Shown here: piece after piece, positions 40,307-49,355 of the stretch | Layout: every line of letters begins with the position of its first letter | Numbering within the stretch: the first letter of the stretch is position 1 | Source: Streptomyces kurssanovii | GTDB taxonomy: Bacteria; Actinomycetota; Actinomycetes; Streptomycetales; Streptomycetaceae | DNA length: 64,000 nucleotides | Direction of reading: 5' to 3' | Assembly: GCF_014649695.1 (NCBI RefSeq) | Contig: NZ_BMTN01000021.1 | Span: 1 to 64,000 of the forward strand | Position numbers and translations under genes: made by a program | The notes under the pieces: generated by a model | What the model saw: the letters and a program-made list of their open reading frames with translations, nothing else | Databases searched by the model: none | What the model was told of the DNA's origin: nothing

Positions 40307-41314
40307 CTACGGCTTGACCGAGCGGTAGTAGCGCCGCGCGCCTTCGTGCAGCGGCAGCGGGTCCGTGTAGAGGGCCGTCCGCAGGTCGACCAGCTGGGCG
40401 GGGTGCACGGTGTTGCCGATGCGGTCCCGGCTCCTGATCACCGTGCGGGTGAAGCCTTCCGTCTGCGCCGCGCTCATCCGGTCGGTGGTCACCAGCAGAT
40501 TGGCCACCGCTATGGTTTCGACGGGCAGTCCGCCCTGGGCCTGCGGGTAGGCGTCGGGCGGCATATCGGCGGAGCGGTAGTAGCTGGTCGGATCGCCCGA
40601 CGCATGGAGCTTCGACACCAGTTCCGGCTCCAGTGCGACCAGCCGGACCGGGAAGCGCTCCGACAGCTTCTGCACCGTGTTGGTGGGCAGCCCGCCGGAC
40701 CAGAAGAACGCGTCGATGCGGCCCTTCTCCAACTGGCCAGGAGCCACGTTGATGCCCGACGGGAGCGCGGTGATGTCCTGTGCGGGATCGATCCCGGCGG
40801 CCTTCATCAGCCGGTCGGCGACCAGCCGGATGCCCGAGCCGTCCTGACCCACGCCGACCACCTTGCCGCGCAGGTCGGCCACCGACCTGACCGGCGAGTC
40901 CCGGGGCACGACGAGCTGGACGTAGTCGTCGTACAACCGGGCGCAGCCCCGGAGGCGGGCGGCGCCCGGTTGCCCTTCCCGCTTGTACTTCGCGACCGCG
41001 TCGGCGGTGGCGATGGTGAAGTCGGCCTCCCCGGACGCCACCCGCTCGAGGTTCTGCTGGGACCCTTCGCTGGTGCGCAGGTCTATCGCCACGTCCGGCA
41101 TGTCACGGGCCAGCGCGTCCTTCAGCAGCACGCCGTAACGCTGGTAGACACCGCTGTGCGAGCCCGTGCTCAGCGTCAGCTTCCCGCTCGGCGACGACTG
41201 GCCGAACGGCAGTAGCCACCACAGCAGCAGCCCGAGGACCACCAGGGCAGCGGCGGCGCCCTGAAGGGCGCGGCGGCGGCCGAGGCGGGAGAGGACGGGA
41301 AGTGCCGGGAGCAT
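40307..41314 (-). CDS. Membrane-anchored TAXI-family solute-binding protein
   Basis: A 335-residue protein. A basic N-terminus and one transmembrane anchor (about 17-36) without lipobox or clear cleavage site are followed by a TAXI-type (TRAP-associated extracytoplasmic immunogenic) binding fold: [45 protein letters not shown] and [14 protein letters not shown] permease genes are absent nearby. ATG 41314 has AGGA 8 nt upstream. The convergent neighbour is a sensor kinase; TAXI/TctC-type proteins can serve as ligand-binding partners of such sensors. Confidence 0.85.
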   Translation of the reverse strand: MLPALPVLSRLGRRRALQGAAAALVVLGLLLWWLLPFGQSSPSGKLTLSTGSHSGVYQRYGVLLKDALARDMPDVAIDLRTSEGSQQNLERVASGEADFTIATADAVAKYKREGQPGAARLRGCARLYDDYVQLVVPRDSPVRSVADLRGKVVGVGQDGSGIRLVADRLMKAAGIDPAQDITALPSGINVAPGQLEKGRIDAFFWSGGLPTNTVQKLSERFPVRLVALEPELVSKLHASGDPTSYYRSADMPPDAYPQAQGGLPVETIAVANLLVTTDRMSAAQTEGFTRTVIRSRDRIGNTVHPAQLVDLRTALYTDPLPLHEGARRYYRSVKP

Positions 41315-41412
41315 GCCGCGATCCTGCCAGCTCACTCCTTGTGATGGCCAGGCCCGGCCTTGCCGGAGGAGGGCTCGCACTGTCGGTACGACCCCGTACC
41401 CTGGTGGGCGCG

Positions 41413-42900
41413 ATGAGTGCGAAAACTTACGAGGTGCGCACCTACGGGTGCCAGATGAACGTCCACGACTCCGAGCGGCTGTCGGGCCTGCTGGAGGACG
41501 CGGGATACGTACGCGCGCCCGAAGGCGCCGACGGGGACGCCGATGTCGTCGTCTTCAACACCTGCGCGGTGCGGGAGAACGCGGACAACAAGCTCTACGG
41601 CAATCTCGGCCGGCTCGCCCCGATGAAGTCGCGGCGGCCCGGGATGCAGATCGCCGTGGGCGGCTGCCTGGCGCAGAAGGACCGCGACACCATCGTCACC
41701 AAGGCGCCGTGGGTGGACGTCGTCTTCGGTACGCACAACATCGGAAAGCTTCCGGTGCTCCTCGAGCGCGCCCGCGTCCAGGAAGAGGCACAGGTCGAGA
41801 TCGCGGAATCGCTCGAGGCGTTCCCCTCCACGCTGCCGACACGCCGCGAGTCGGCGTACGCGGCCTGGGTCTCGATCTCCGTCGGCTGCAACAACACCTG
41901 CACCTTCTGCATCGTGCCCGCGCTGCGCGGCAAGGAGAAGGACCGCCGGCCCGGCGACATCCTCGCCGAGATCGAGGCACTCGTCGCGGAGGGCGTCAGC
42001 GAGATCACCCTGCTCGGCCAGAACGTCAACGCCTACGGGTCCGACATCGGCGACCGCGAGGCCTTCAGCAAGCTGCTGCGCGCCTGCGGGAACATCGAAG
42101 GCCTCGAGCGGGTCCGGTTCACCTCGCCCCACCCGCGCGACTTCACGGACGACGTGATCGCCGCCATGGCCGAGACGCCGAACGTGATGCCGCAGCTGCA
42201 CATGCCGCTGCAGTCGGGTTCGGACACGGTCCTCAAGGCGATGCGCCGCTCGTACCGGCAGGAGCGCTTCCTCGGCATCATCGAGAAGGTGCGTGCGGCC
42301 ATTCCGCACGCCGCCATCTCCACCGACATCATCGTGGGCTTCCCCGGCGAGACCGAGGAGGACTTCGAGCAGACCATGCACACCGTGCGTGAGGCCCGCT
42401 TCGCGAACGCCTTCACCTTCCAGTACTCCAAGCGCCCCGGGACCCCGGCGGCGACCATGGACGGGCAGATCCCCAAAGAGGTCGTCCAGGAGCGGTACAT
42501 GCGTCTGGTCGCCCTCCAGGAGGAGATCTCCTGGGAGGAGAACAAGAAGCAGGTCGGGCGCACGCTCGAGGTGATGGTCGCCGAAGGCGAGGGCCGCAAG
42601 GACGGGGCCACCCACCGGCTCTCCGGCCGGGCCCCTGACAACCGCCTCGTCCACTTCACCAAGCCGGACACCGAAGTGCGCCCCGGCGACGTGGTCACCG
42701 TCGAGATCACCTACGCCGCCCCGCACCACCTCCTGGCGGAGGGCGCGGTGACATCCGTGCGCCGCACCCGCTCGGGAGACGCGTGGGAGAAGCGCAACGG
42801 GGCGGAGGCCGCGAAGCCGGCCGGTGTGATGCTGGGCCTGCCCTCGCTGGGCGTCCCCGCGCCGCTGCCGCCGGCGACGGGCGGTTGCGCGGCGGGCTGA
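41413..42900 (+). CDS. miaB: tRNA-2-methylthio-N6-dimethylallyladenosine synthase MiaB
   Basis: A 495-residue radical-SAM methylthiotransferase that modifies A37 of tRNAs reading U-starting codons, after MiaA has added the prenyl group. UPF0004 domain with [23 protein letters not shown] and GGCLAQKD; radical-SAM cysteines C159, C163 and C166 in [15 protein letters not shown] domain near 375-445. The C-terminal 45 residues are a Pro/Ala/Gly tail. The start ATG lacks a ribosome site; TACCCT lies 10 nt upstream. miaA is encoded 1.7 kb downstream. Confidence 0.95.
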   Translation: MSAKTYEVRTYGCQMNVHDSERLSGLLEDAGYVRAPEGADGDADVVVFNTCAVRENADNKLYGNLGRLAPMKSRRPGMQIAVGGCLAQKDRDTIVTKAPWVDVVFGTHNIGKLPVLLERARVQEEAQVEIAESLEAFPSTLPTRRESAYAAWVSISVGCNNTCTFCIVPALRGKEKDRRPGDILAEIEALVAEGVSEITLLGQNVNAYGSDIGDREAFSKLLRACGNIEGLERVRFTSPHPRDFTDDVIAAMAETPNVMPQLHMPLQSGSDTVLKAMRRSYRQERFLGIIEKVRAAIPHAAISTDIIVGFPGETEEDFEQTMHTVREARFANAFTFQYSKRPGTPAATMDGQIPKEVVQERYMRLVALQEEISWEENKKQVGRTLEVMVAEGEGRKDGATHRLSGRAPDNRLVHFTKPDTEVRPGDVVTVEITYAAPHHLLAEGAVTSVRRTRSGDAWEKRNGAEAAKPAGVMLGLPSLGVPAPLPPATGGCAAG

Positions 42901-42981
42901 CGACGACCCCGCGGGGCGACGGCAGGGGGCGGGTCCGACCGCCCGGGCCCGGCAGGTGCCCGCCTCGCGCCCCGCGCCGAC

Positions 42982-42987
42982 TAGGCT
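42982..42987 (+). promoter_or_regulatory. -10 box of the extradiol-dioxygenase-like gene, leaderless start
   Basis: TAGGCT ends 7 nt before the ATG at 42995; no ribosome site and no convincing -35. Confidence 0.4.
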
Positions 42988-42994
42988 GCGGATC

Positions 42995-43708
42995 ATGCTC
43001 GTAGCCGCCGCCGTGTGTCCGTGCCCGCCGCTCCTCGTCCCCGAGGTCGCCTCCGGTGCCGCGCCCGAACTGGACGCGACACGCGCGGCGTGCGCCGACG
43101 CCGTGGCCGTCCTCGCCGCCGCGGAACCGGACCTGCTGATCATGGTCGGACCCGCGGAACACGATCGGCGCGGGTCGCACGCCGCGGGCACCACCGGCTC
43201 CTTCCGGGAGTTCGGCGTGGAACTCGACGTCCGGCTCGGCGACGGTCCCCGGCAGGAACGAACACTGCCGCCTTCACTGGCCGTCGGCGCCTGGCTTCTC
43301 GCCCGCGGCGACTGGGCGGCCGCTCCGGTCGAAGGCCTCGGGGTCGGCGAACCCCTCGACGGACACCGGTGCATGACGGCCGGGAAGGAACTCGCCGCGC
43401 GCGCCGGACGGGTCGCGCTTCTGGTGATGGGCGACGGCAGCGCCTGCCGCACGCTCAAGGCGCCCGGCTACCTCGACGAGCGGGCCGCGGAATTCGACCG
43501 GCGCGCCGCCGACGCGCTCGGCGCGGCCGACATCGAAGGGCTCAGGGAGCTCGACGAGTCGCTTGCCCGCGAGCTCAAGGTGTCGGGCCGCGCGCCGTGG
43601 CAGGTCCTCGCCGGAGCCGCACAGGGCGCGGGGCTCACGGGCCGGCTGCTCCACGAGAGTGATCCGTACGGTGTCGGCTACTTCGTCGCGGCCTGGTCCC
43701 AGTCCTAG
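42995..43708 (+). CDS. Class III extradiol dioxygenase B-subunit-like protein (LigB/MEMO type)
   Basis: A 237-residue protein of the LigB/MEMO superfamily. The N-terminus AAAVCPCPPLLVPEV, followed by DLLIMVGPAE and the later VALLVMGDGSACRTLKAPG, fits the fold. The usual metal-binding His of LigB (PHPPLL) is replaced by Cys in CPCPPLL, and a stretch resembling the HGT/HSL motif is poorly conserved, so dioxygenase chemistry is doubtful. It is fixed between miaB and miaA in this chromosome; a role in tRNA modification is only a guess from location. A leaderless TAGGCT box precedes it. Confidence 0.75.
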   Translation: MLVAAAVCPCPPLLVPEVASGAAPELDATRAACADAVAVLAAAEPDLLIMVGPAEHDRRGSHAAGTTGSFREFGVELDVRLGDGPRQERTLPPSLAVGAWLLARGDWAAAPVEGLGVGEPLDGHRCMTAGKELAARAGRVALLVMGDGSACRTLKAPGYLDERAAEFDRRAADALGAADIEGLRELDESLARELKVSGRAPWQVLAGAAQGAGLTGRLLHESDPYGVGYFVAAWSQS

Positions 43709-43782
43709 GGCATCTCGTTCGGATCATGCCGGGCTCGCGGGCCCTGGCACGCACGCTCGCCGGGAAAGACCTCCGCGACGCG

Positions 43783-43824
43783 CGGAGGGCGGTGGTGGAG
43801 CACAGGCTCCACCACCGCCCTCCG
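43783..43824. terminator. Bidirectional terminator hairpin
   Basis: A perfect 19-bp stem (CGGAGGGCGGTGGTGGAGC and complement) with loop ACAG, centred between the convergent extradiol-like gene (+) and antitoxin-like gene (-). Confidence 0.88.
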
Positions 43825-43844
43825 CCGAACCGGTCCGGTGCCCT

Positions 43845-44084
43845 TCAGGCGGCAGGCGGTGTCGTCCCGCCGTCGTCCTTGTGCGCGATGCGGCCGAGGG
43901 TCTGCTTCGCCTTCCCGGTACCCGACTCGATCTTGTTGCTGTACTTGCCCTTGGTCTTGTCGTCGACCTTCTTGGCAGCTTTCTCCAGCGTCTGCCCGAT
44001 CCTGCCCTCGTGCTGCTGGGCAAGGCCGGAGACCTTGTCCTTCGCGGGGCCGAGCTTGGTCTTCAGGTTGTCCAGGAAGCCCAT
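43845..44084 (-). CDS. MT0933-like antitoxin family small protein
   Basis: A 79-residue, very charged, helical protein (MGFLDNLKTKLGPAKDKVSG, DDKTKGKYSNKIE, GTGKAKQTLGRIAHKD). It matches what is annotated in actinobacteria as the Rv0909/MT0933 antitoxin type. No toxin gene is adjacent: the next gene in the same direction is a small acidic protein. Repeats of the KxK pattern also resemble stress-protective CsbD-like proteins, so the antitoxin label is uncertain. Good purine-rich ribosome site. Confidence 0.7.
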   Translation of the reverse strand: MGFLDNLKTKLGPAKDKVSGLAQQHEGRIGQTLEKAAKKVDDKTKGKYSNKIESGTGKAKQTLGRIAHKDDGGTTPPAA

Positions 44085-44109
44085 GGGGCACCTTCCCTCG
44101 TCGCGGCTG

Positions 44110-44445
44110 CTACGTGCGGGCGCCTTCGCCGGCCTCGCTGTCCGCCGCCTCCCCGGCCGATTGCTGCCTCGGGATCTCCACCGCCTCGGCCGCGGTGCCT
44201 CCGTCGAGGGGAGGTACCGCGGCCTCTGCGGCGGTATCGCTGGATCCGGTGGCCTCGACGGCTCCGGCGGCCGGGGCCACCTCTTCCGCCGGCTCCGCCA
44301 CAGCCGGGGCCTCGGCCGTGCCGTCGCTCACCTCGGACCGCACGGACTCCTCGGACTCCTCGGCGGGAGCTCCGACAGCTGCCTCCGGTGCCGACGCCTC
44401 CACGGCTGCTGCGGACTTACCGCGAAACCATGAGAAAACACCCAT
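44110..44445 (-). CDS. Small acidic Ala/Glu-rich protein (MGVFSWF type)
   Basis: A 111-residue protein. A short amphipathic N-terminus (MGVFSWFRGKS) may bind membrane; the rest is a disordered Glu/Ala-rich chain ending with IPRQQSAGEAADSEAGEGART, whose tail I recall from other Streptomyces small proteins. GGAG 5 nt before the ATG. It is 25 nt upstream of the antitoxin-like gene and probably cotranscribed with it. No known function. Confidence 0.7.
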   Translation of the reverse strand: MGVFSWFRGKSAAAVEASAPEAAVGAPAEESEESVRSEVSDGTAEAPAVAEPAEEVAPAAGAVEATGSSDTAAEAAVPPLDGGTAAEAVEIPRQQSAGEAADSEAGEGART

Positions 44446-44627
44446 ATCTACTCCATACCCTACTCGTGCGGGCGAAGTTCTGCGCCGCCCGGAGCGCCGT
44501 CTTGCGTCACGCGCGGGGGCCGGTCCGGAAACCGGCGTTCGGAACCTCGCAACAGGCAACGATCCCGAGTCGCCGCCGTCACCTCGCTCTTTCGGGGACA
44601 CGCGCCAGGGTTTGCGAGACTGGGGCG

Positions 44628-45566
44628 GTGAGAAGTGCAGCTCCCGCCCCGCGGGTCATCGCCGTCGTCGGTCCCACCGCAGCCGGAAAGTCCGATCTGG
44701 GGGTGTTCCTCGCCCGGCAACTGAACGGCGAGGTCGTCAACGCGGACTCCATGCAGCTTTATCGGGGGATGGACATCGGCACCGCCAAGCTGACGACCGA
44801 AGAGCGCGGCGGAGTGCCGCACCGGCTCCTCGACATCTGGGACGTCACCCAGGCCGCGAGCGTCGCCGAGTACCAGAGGCTGGCGAGGGTGGAGATCGAC
44901 CGACTGCTCGCCGAGGGCCGAACGCCGGTGCTCGTCGGAGGATCCGGGCTCTATGTGCGCGGCGCGATCGACGCCCTCGAGTTCCCCGGCACCGACCCGA
45001 AGGTGCGGGCGCGCCTGGAGGAGGAGCTGACGGTGCGCGGAGCCGGCGCCCTGCACGCCAGGCTGGCCGCAGCCGACCCGGAGGCGGGCCGGGCGATCCT
45101 CCCGAGCAACGGCCGCCGGATCGTCAGGGCCCTCGAGGTCATCGAGATCACCGGCAAGCCCTTCACGGCCAACCTGCCCGGCCACGACGCCGTCTACGAC
45201 ACCGTCCAGATCGGCGTCGACGTGGCACGGCCCGAGCTCGACGAGCGCATCGCCGTACGTGTGGACCGGATGTGGGAGGCGGGACTCGTCGACGAGGTAC
45301 GGGCACTCGAGGCGCAGGGGCTCAGGGAAGGGCGCACGGCTTCGCGGGCGCTCGGCTACCAGCAGGTGCTGGCCGCTCTCGCCGGAGAGTGCGGCGAACA
45401 GGAGGCGCGCGACGAGACCGTGCGCGCCACCAAGCGCTTCGCGCGCCGCCAGGACTCGTGGTTCCGTCGCGACCCGCGGGTGCACTGGCTGAGCGGCGCC
45501 GCCGCCGACAGGACGGAACTTCCGCACCGTGCGCTGGCGTTGATCGAACGAGCGGTCACAGCCTGA
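44628..45566 (+). CDS. miaA: tRNA dimethylallyltransferase MiaA
   Basis: A 312-residue enzyme that transfers a dimethylallyl group to N6 of A37 in tRNA. P-loop GPTAAGKS (15-22), NADSMQLYRGMDIGTAK, GGSGLYVRGAIDAL and LGYQQV are all family hallmarks. In Streptomyces miaA affects development through tRNA-Leu(UUA) decoding. GTG 44628 starts the conserved sequence; the longer frame upstream overlaps the reverse-strand small genes and is discarded. Confidence 0.95.
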   Translation: MRSAAPAPRVIAVVGPTAAGKSDLGVFLARQLNGEVVNADSMQLYRGMDIGTAKLTTEERGGVPHRLLDIWDVTQAASVAEYQRLARVEIDRLLAEGRTPVLVGGSGLYVRGAIDALEFPGTDPKVRARLEEELTVRGAGALHARLAAADPEAGRAILPSNGRRIVRALEVIEITGKPFTANLPGHDAVYDTVQIGVDVARPELDERIAVRVDRMWEAGLVDEVRALEAQGLREGRTASRALGYQQVLAALAGECGEQEARDETVRATKRFARRQDSWFRRDPRVHWLSGAAADRTELPHRALALIERAVTA

Positions 45567-45672
45567 TCACGTGATGGCATCGGGACGCTCCGGCCGTCAT
45601 CGCGGCCCGTAGGAGCGTGCCATCATCGAGCATCGATCGACAGTTGAGTCCGAGTTGGGAGGGCGCGTGGCG

Positions 45673-46113
45673 ATGGAGGCCGGCCCTCGCGACACGGAAC
45701 AGCAACGACGGGATGCGGCGGACGGCCCGTCCGGTCTCAGCCCGGACGGGCCCGACGAGCAGGATGTGCTCGCCGACGAGGTCGAGGTCGAGCTGCGTCC
45801 ACAGCGGCGGCTCAGGATCTGGCAGCTCGCCCCCATCGTCGTCCTCGCCGCCCTCGGCTCGCTGATGTTCGCCTTCCCGCTCGCCTTCGGTACGGGCGAC
45901 GGGGGAGCGGTCGTGGCCATGCTCGGGCTGCTGCTCAGCTGCTGCGCCGCCGGCTGGGGTGTGATGGCGGCGCGCCGCGTCGGCCACACCTGGCCGGGAC
46001 TGCCGTCGCGCGGTTCGGGCGAGCGCCCCGACTGGCGTGTGATCGCCCTGTACGTAGGCGTCGCCGCGGTGCTCGTCGCTCTCGCCGTGTGGCGTGTGGC
46101 ACGGCTGAGGTGA
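45673..46113 (+). CDS. Membrane protein, unknown function
   Basis: A 146-residue protein. A charged, acidic N-terminus (about 1-45) is followed by three transmembrane helices (about 50-72, 78-98, 120-140). GGGAGGG 9 nt before the ATG supports this start over a GTG 6 nt earlier. It lies between miaA and dapF in the same direction. It has no recognisable domain. Confidence 0.75.
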   Translation: MEAGPRDTEQQRRDAADGPSGLSPDGPDEQDVLADEVEVELRPQRRLRIWQLAPIVVLAALGSLMFAFPLAFGTGDGGAVVAMLGLLLSCCAAGWGVMAARRVGHTWPGLPSRGSGERPDWRVIALYVGVAAVLVALAVWRVARLR

Positions 46114-46143
46114 CCGGCTCCGGCCGCTGTCGGACCGTCCTCG

Positions 46144-46149
46144 TACGAT
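46144..46149 (+). promoter_or_regulatory. -10 box of dapF, leaderless start
   Basis: TACGAT ends 7 nt before the GTG at 46157, supporting that start over the ATG at 46148, which would be inside the box. Confidence 0.4.
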
Positions 46150-46156
46150 GGAGCAC

Positions 46157-47062
46157 GTGAGCACCTCGCAGACGTCGCCCCTCCCCTTCCTCAAGGGCCA
46201 CGGGACCGAGAACGACTTCGTGATCGTCCCCGACCCCGACAACGCCGTGGACCTGCCCGCGTCCGCCGTCGCCCGGCTGTGCGACCGCCGGGCCGGTATC
46301 GGCGGTGACGGGCTGCTCCGCGTGGTGCGCGCGGCCGCCCACCCGGAGGCCGGGCACATGGCCGACGAGGCGGAGTGGTTCATGGACTACCGCAACGCGG
46401 ACGGTTCGATCGCCGAGATGTGCGGCAACGGCGTACGGGTCTTCGCCCGGTACCTCCAGTACGCGGGCCACATCGACGCCGGGGACGTCTCCGTCGCGAC
46501 CCGCGGCGGGATCAAGAAGGTCCACCTCGCCAAGGCCGCGTCCGGTAGCGGCGGCGACGGCGGCGACATCACGGTCTCCATGGGCCGGGCCGTGCTGCCC
46601 GAGGACGGCGTCACCGTGTCCGTCGGCGGCCGCAGCTGGCCGGCGAGGAACGTGAACATGGGCAACCCGCACGCGGTCGCCTTCGTCGAGGAGTTGGACC
46701 ACGCGGGCGACCTGCTGACAGTGCCTCCGTTCACCCCCGCGTCGGTCTACCCCGACGGGGTCAACGTGGAGTTCGTCGTCGACCGCGGTGAGCGCCATGT
46801 GGCGATGCGGGTCCACGAGCGCGGCTCCGGCGAGACCCGCTCGTGCGGCACCGGCGCCTGCGCCGTCGCCGTGGCCGCCGCGCGCCGCGACGGCCTGGAT
46901 CCGGCAGCCACCGGCGTCCCCGTCACGTACACGGTGGATCTGCCCGGTGGCCGGCTCCGTATCACCGAGCGGCCCGACGGGGAGATCGAGATGACCGGCG
47001 CCGCCGTGATCGTCGCCGAGGGTGTGATCGACCCCGCTCTCCTCGAAACCGTGACCACCTAG
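46157..47062 (+). CDS. dapF: Diaminopimelate epimerase DapF
   Basis: A 301-residue enzyme converting LL- to meso-diaminopimelate for lysine and peptidoglycan. Streptomyces peptidoglycan uses LL-diaminopimelate, so here it mainly feeds lysine. Both catalytic cysteines are present: C89 in NADGSIAEMCGNGVR and C230 in ETRSCGTGACA. FLKGHGTENDF and MGNPHAVAFV complete the family signature. GTG 46157 is chosen because TACGAT lies 7 nt upstream. Confidence 0.95.
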   Translation: MSTSQTSPLPFLKGHGTENDFVIVPDPDNAVDLPASAVARLCDRRAGIGGDGLLRVVRAAAHPEAGHMADEAEWFMDYRNADGSIAEMCGNGVRVFARYLQYAGHIDAGDVSVATRGGIKKVHLAKAASGSGGDGGDITVSMGRAVLPEDGVTVSVGGRSWPARNVNMGNPHAVAFVEELDHAGDLLTVPPFTPASVYPDGVNVEFVVDRGERHVAMRVHERGSGETRSCGTGACAVAVAAARRDGLDPAATGVPVTYTVDLPGGRLRITERPDGEIEMTGAAVIVAEGVIDPALLETVTT

Positions 47063-47200
47063 GGCTTCGCTCGAATGGGTGATCCGTTTCACGCTGGGCG
47101 AGAGCTGGACTGCGCCACGTGGTGGGCTCGGTAGCATCAAGCACCGGCCCGGAGGCATGCCAGTTCTCCGTACCGCCGGTCGAAGCTGCCGGAGGTGCCC

Positions 47201-49279
47201 ATGAGCGCAGAGGCCACCAACCCAGGTGCCCACAGCCGCAGGCGCGGCCGTCCCAGGATCGACCTGCGCAGGCTGGGCCGCGCCGCTCTGCTGGGCCCCA
47301 CGGGCCGCGACCGGCTCCCCGACGCGATCGGCCATGTCGTGGACGCGCACCGGGCCCACTACCCCGACGCCGACCTCGCCACACTGCACAAGGCGTACGT
47401 ACTGGCGGAGTCCTCCCACCGCGGGCAGTTCCGCAAGAGCGGCGAGCCCTACATCACCCACCCGCTCGCCGTGACGTTGATCCTTGCCGAACTGGGCGCG
47501 GAGACAACGACGCTGACGGCCTCTCTGCTGCACGACACCGTCGAGGACACCGAGGTGACACTCGATCAGGTGAGATCCGAGTTCGGCGCCGAGGTCGGCT
47601 ATCTCGTCGACGGCGTGACCAAACTGGAGAAGGTCGACTACGGCGCCGCGGCCGAGCCGGAGACCTTCCGCAAGATGCTCGTCGCGACGGGCAACGACGT
47701 CCGGGTGATGTCGATCAAACTCGCCGACCGGCTGCACAACATGCGCACCCTCGGGGTGATGCGGCCGGAGAAACAGGCACGCATCGCCAAGGTCACACGC
47801 GACGTACTGATCCCGCTCGCCGAACGGCTCGGTGTGCAGGCCCTCAAGACAGAACTGGAAGACCTGGTCTTCGCGATCCTGCACCCCGAGGAGTACGAGC
47901 GGACCCGGGCGCTCATCGCCGAGAACTCCACCGCGTGCACCGCGCTCGCCGCCATCGCGGACGACTTCCGTGCCGCGTTGCGTGAGGCCGGCATCAGCGC
48001 CGAAGTGCTCATCAGACCGCGGCACTTCGTGTCGGTCCACCGGGTCTGCCTGAAACGGTCGCAGCTGCGCAGCACGGACTTCGGCCGACTGCTGATCCTC
48101 GTCGGGGAGGACGCCGACTGCTACGCCGTCCTCGGTGAACTGCACACCTGCTTCACACCGGTGATCTCCGAGTTCAAGGACTTCATCGCGGCCCCCAAGT
48201 TCAACCTGTACCAGTCGCTGCACACCGCCGTCGCGGGCCCCGACGGGGCGGTCGCCGAAGTCCTCATCCGCACGCACCAGATGCACAAGGTCGCGGAGGC
48301 GGGTGTCGTCGCCCTGGGCAACCCGTACGTACCCGTGGAGGGGGCCGAGCCGGCGGACGGTGAGCGGGCCGACCCGACAAGGCCGGGCTGGCTCTCCCGG
48401 TTGCTGGAGTGGCAGGAGTCCACCCCGGACCCGGACACCTTCTGGACCTCCCTGCGCGCGGACCTGGCGCAGGACGGGGAGATCACCGTCTTCGGCGCCG
48501 ACGGCCGGGCCCTCGGACTCCCGGCGGGCGCGAGCTGCGTGGACGCCGCCTACGCCCAGTACGGCGAGAAGGCGCACACCTGTATCGGGGCGCGCGTCAA
48601 CGGCCGGCTCGCGACGCTCAGCACGGTCCTCGGGGACGGTGACACCGTGCACGTCCTGCTGGCGCAGGACAGCGCCTCCGGCCCCTCGCCCCAGTGGCTC
48701 GAACACGCCCGCACCCCTGCCGCCCGCATCGCCATCACCAGCTGGCTCGACGCGCACCCGCAGCGGGCCGCGGCACCCTCCACCGCTCCCCGCCGGCCCG
48801 CCCCGCTTCCCGCCGGGCGGCCGGCCTCCGCGAACGCCGTCGTGGACCTCCCCGAGGCCACGGTCCGGCTGGCCGGCTGCTGCACACCGGTGCCGCCGGA
48901 CGCGGTCACCGGCTTCCCCGTGCGCGGCGGAGCCGTGACCGTCCACCGGCTGGAGTGCCCCGCCGTGGCGCGGATGACCGATGTGGGGCGCGAGCCGGTG
49001 CCGGTGCGCTGGGGTGACGCGGCTGAGTGCCGGGTCACCCTGGTCGCCGAGTCGTTCGGCCGTCCCCGCCTCCTGGCGGATCTGACGGAAGTCATCGCGG
49101 GGGAGGGGGCCGCGATCGTCTCGGCCACGGTGGAGCCGCCGACGCAGCAGCGGGTACGGCACACGTACACACTCCAACTTCCCGACGCTGCCGGACTTCC
49201 CGCCCTCATGCGGGCGATGCGGGACGTGCCGGGCGTGTACGACGTCAGCCGGACCCAGCATCCGGCCGCCACGGCCTGA
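47201..49279 (+). CDS. rshA: RelA/SpoT homologue RshA
   Basis: A 692-residue (p)ppGpp-metabolism protein with hydrolase, synthetase-like, TGS and ACT domains. The hydrolase HD domain is intact (H73; H111-D112 and E115-D116 in HDTVEDT; ADRLHNMRTL). In the synthetase region (about 270-345) usual landmarks are altered: RPRHFVSVHRVC stands where SIYRKM is expected and STDFGRLLILV lacks the catalytic D and R of DLxGIRVIV, while YQSLHT and RTHQMH remain. GGAGGT 5 nt upstream fixes ATG 47201. Position after dapF fits RshA, described in S. coelicolor as the second RelA homologue; the classical RelA lies elsewhere. Confidence 0.88.
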   Translation: MSAEATNPGAHSRRRGRPRIDLRRLGRAALLGPTGRDRLPDAIGHVVDAHRAHYPDADLATLHKAYVLAESSHRGQFRKSGEPYITHPLAVTLILAELGAETTTLTASLLHDTVEDTEVTLDQVRSEFGAEVGYLVDGVTKLEKVDYGAAAEPETFRKMLVATGNDVRVMSIKLADRLHNMRTLGVMRPEKQARIAKVTRDVLIPLAERLGVQALKTELEDLVFAILHPEEYERTRALIAENSTACTALAAIADDFRAALREAGISAEVLIRPRHFVSVHRVCLKRSQLRSTDFGRLLILVGEDADCYAVLGELHTCFTPVISEFKDFIAAPKFNLYQSLHTAVAGPDGAVAEVLIRTHQMHKVAEAGVVALGNPYVPVEGAEPADGERADPTRPGWLSRLLEWQESTPDPDTFWTSLRADLAQDGEITVFGADGRALGLPAGASCVDAAYAQYGEKAHTCIGARVNGRLATLSTVLGDGDTVHVLLAQDSASGPSPQWLEHARTPAARIAITSWLDAHPQRAAAPSTAPRRPAPLPAGRPASANAVVDLPEATVRLAGCCTPVPPDAVTGFPVRGGAVTVHRLECPAVARMTDVGREPVPVRWGDAAECRVTLVAESFGRPRLLADLTEVIAGEGAAIVSATVEPPTQQRVRHTYTLQLPDAAGLPALMRAMRDVPGVYDVSRTQHPAATA

Positions 49280-49355
49280 CCCCGTTCGGGTGGGCACGTC
49301 ACTGTGTGTCGCGTGCCGCCACGGCCCGTGCGGAGGGCGCTGGTAGCGGTAGGGC

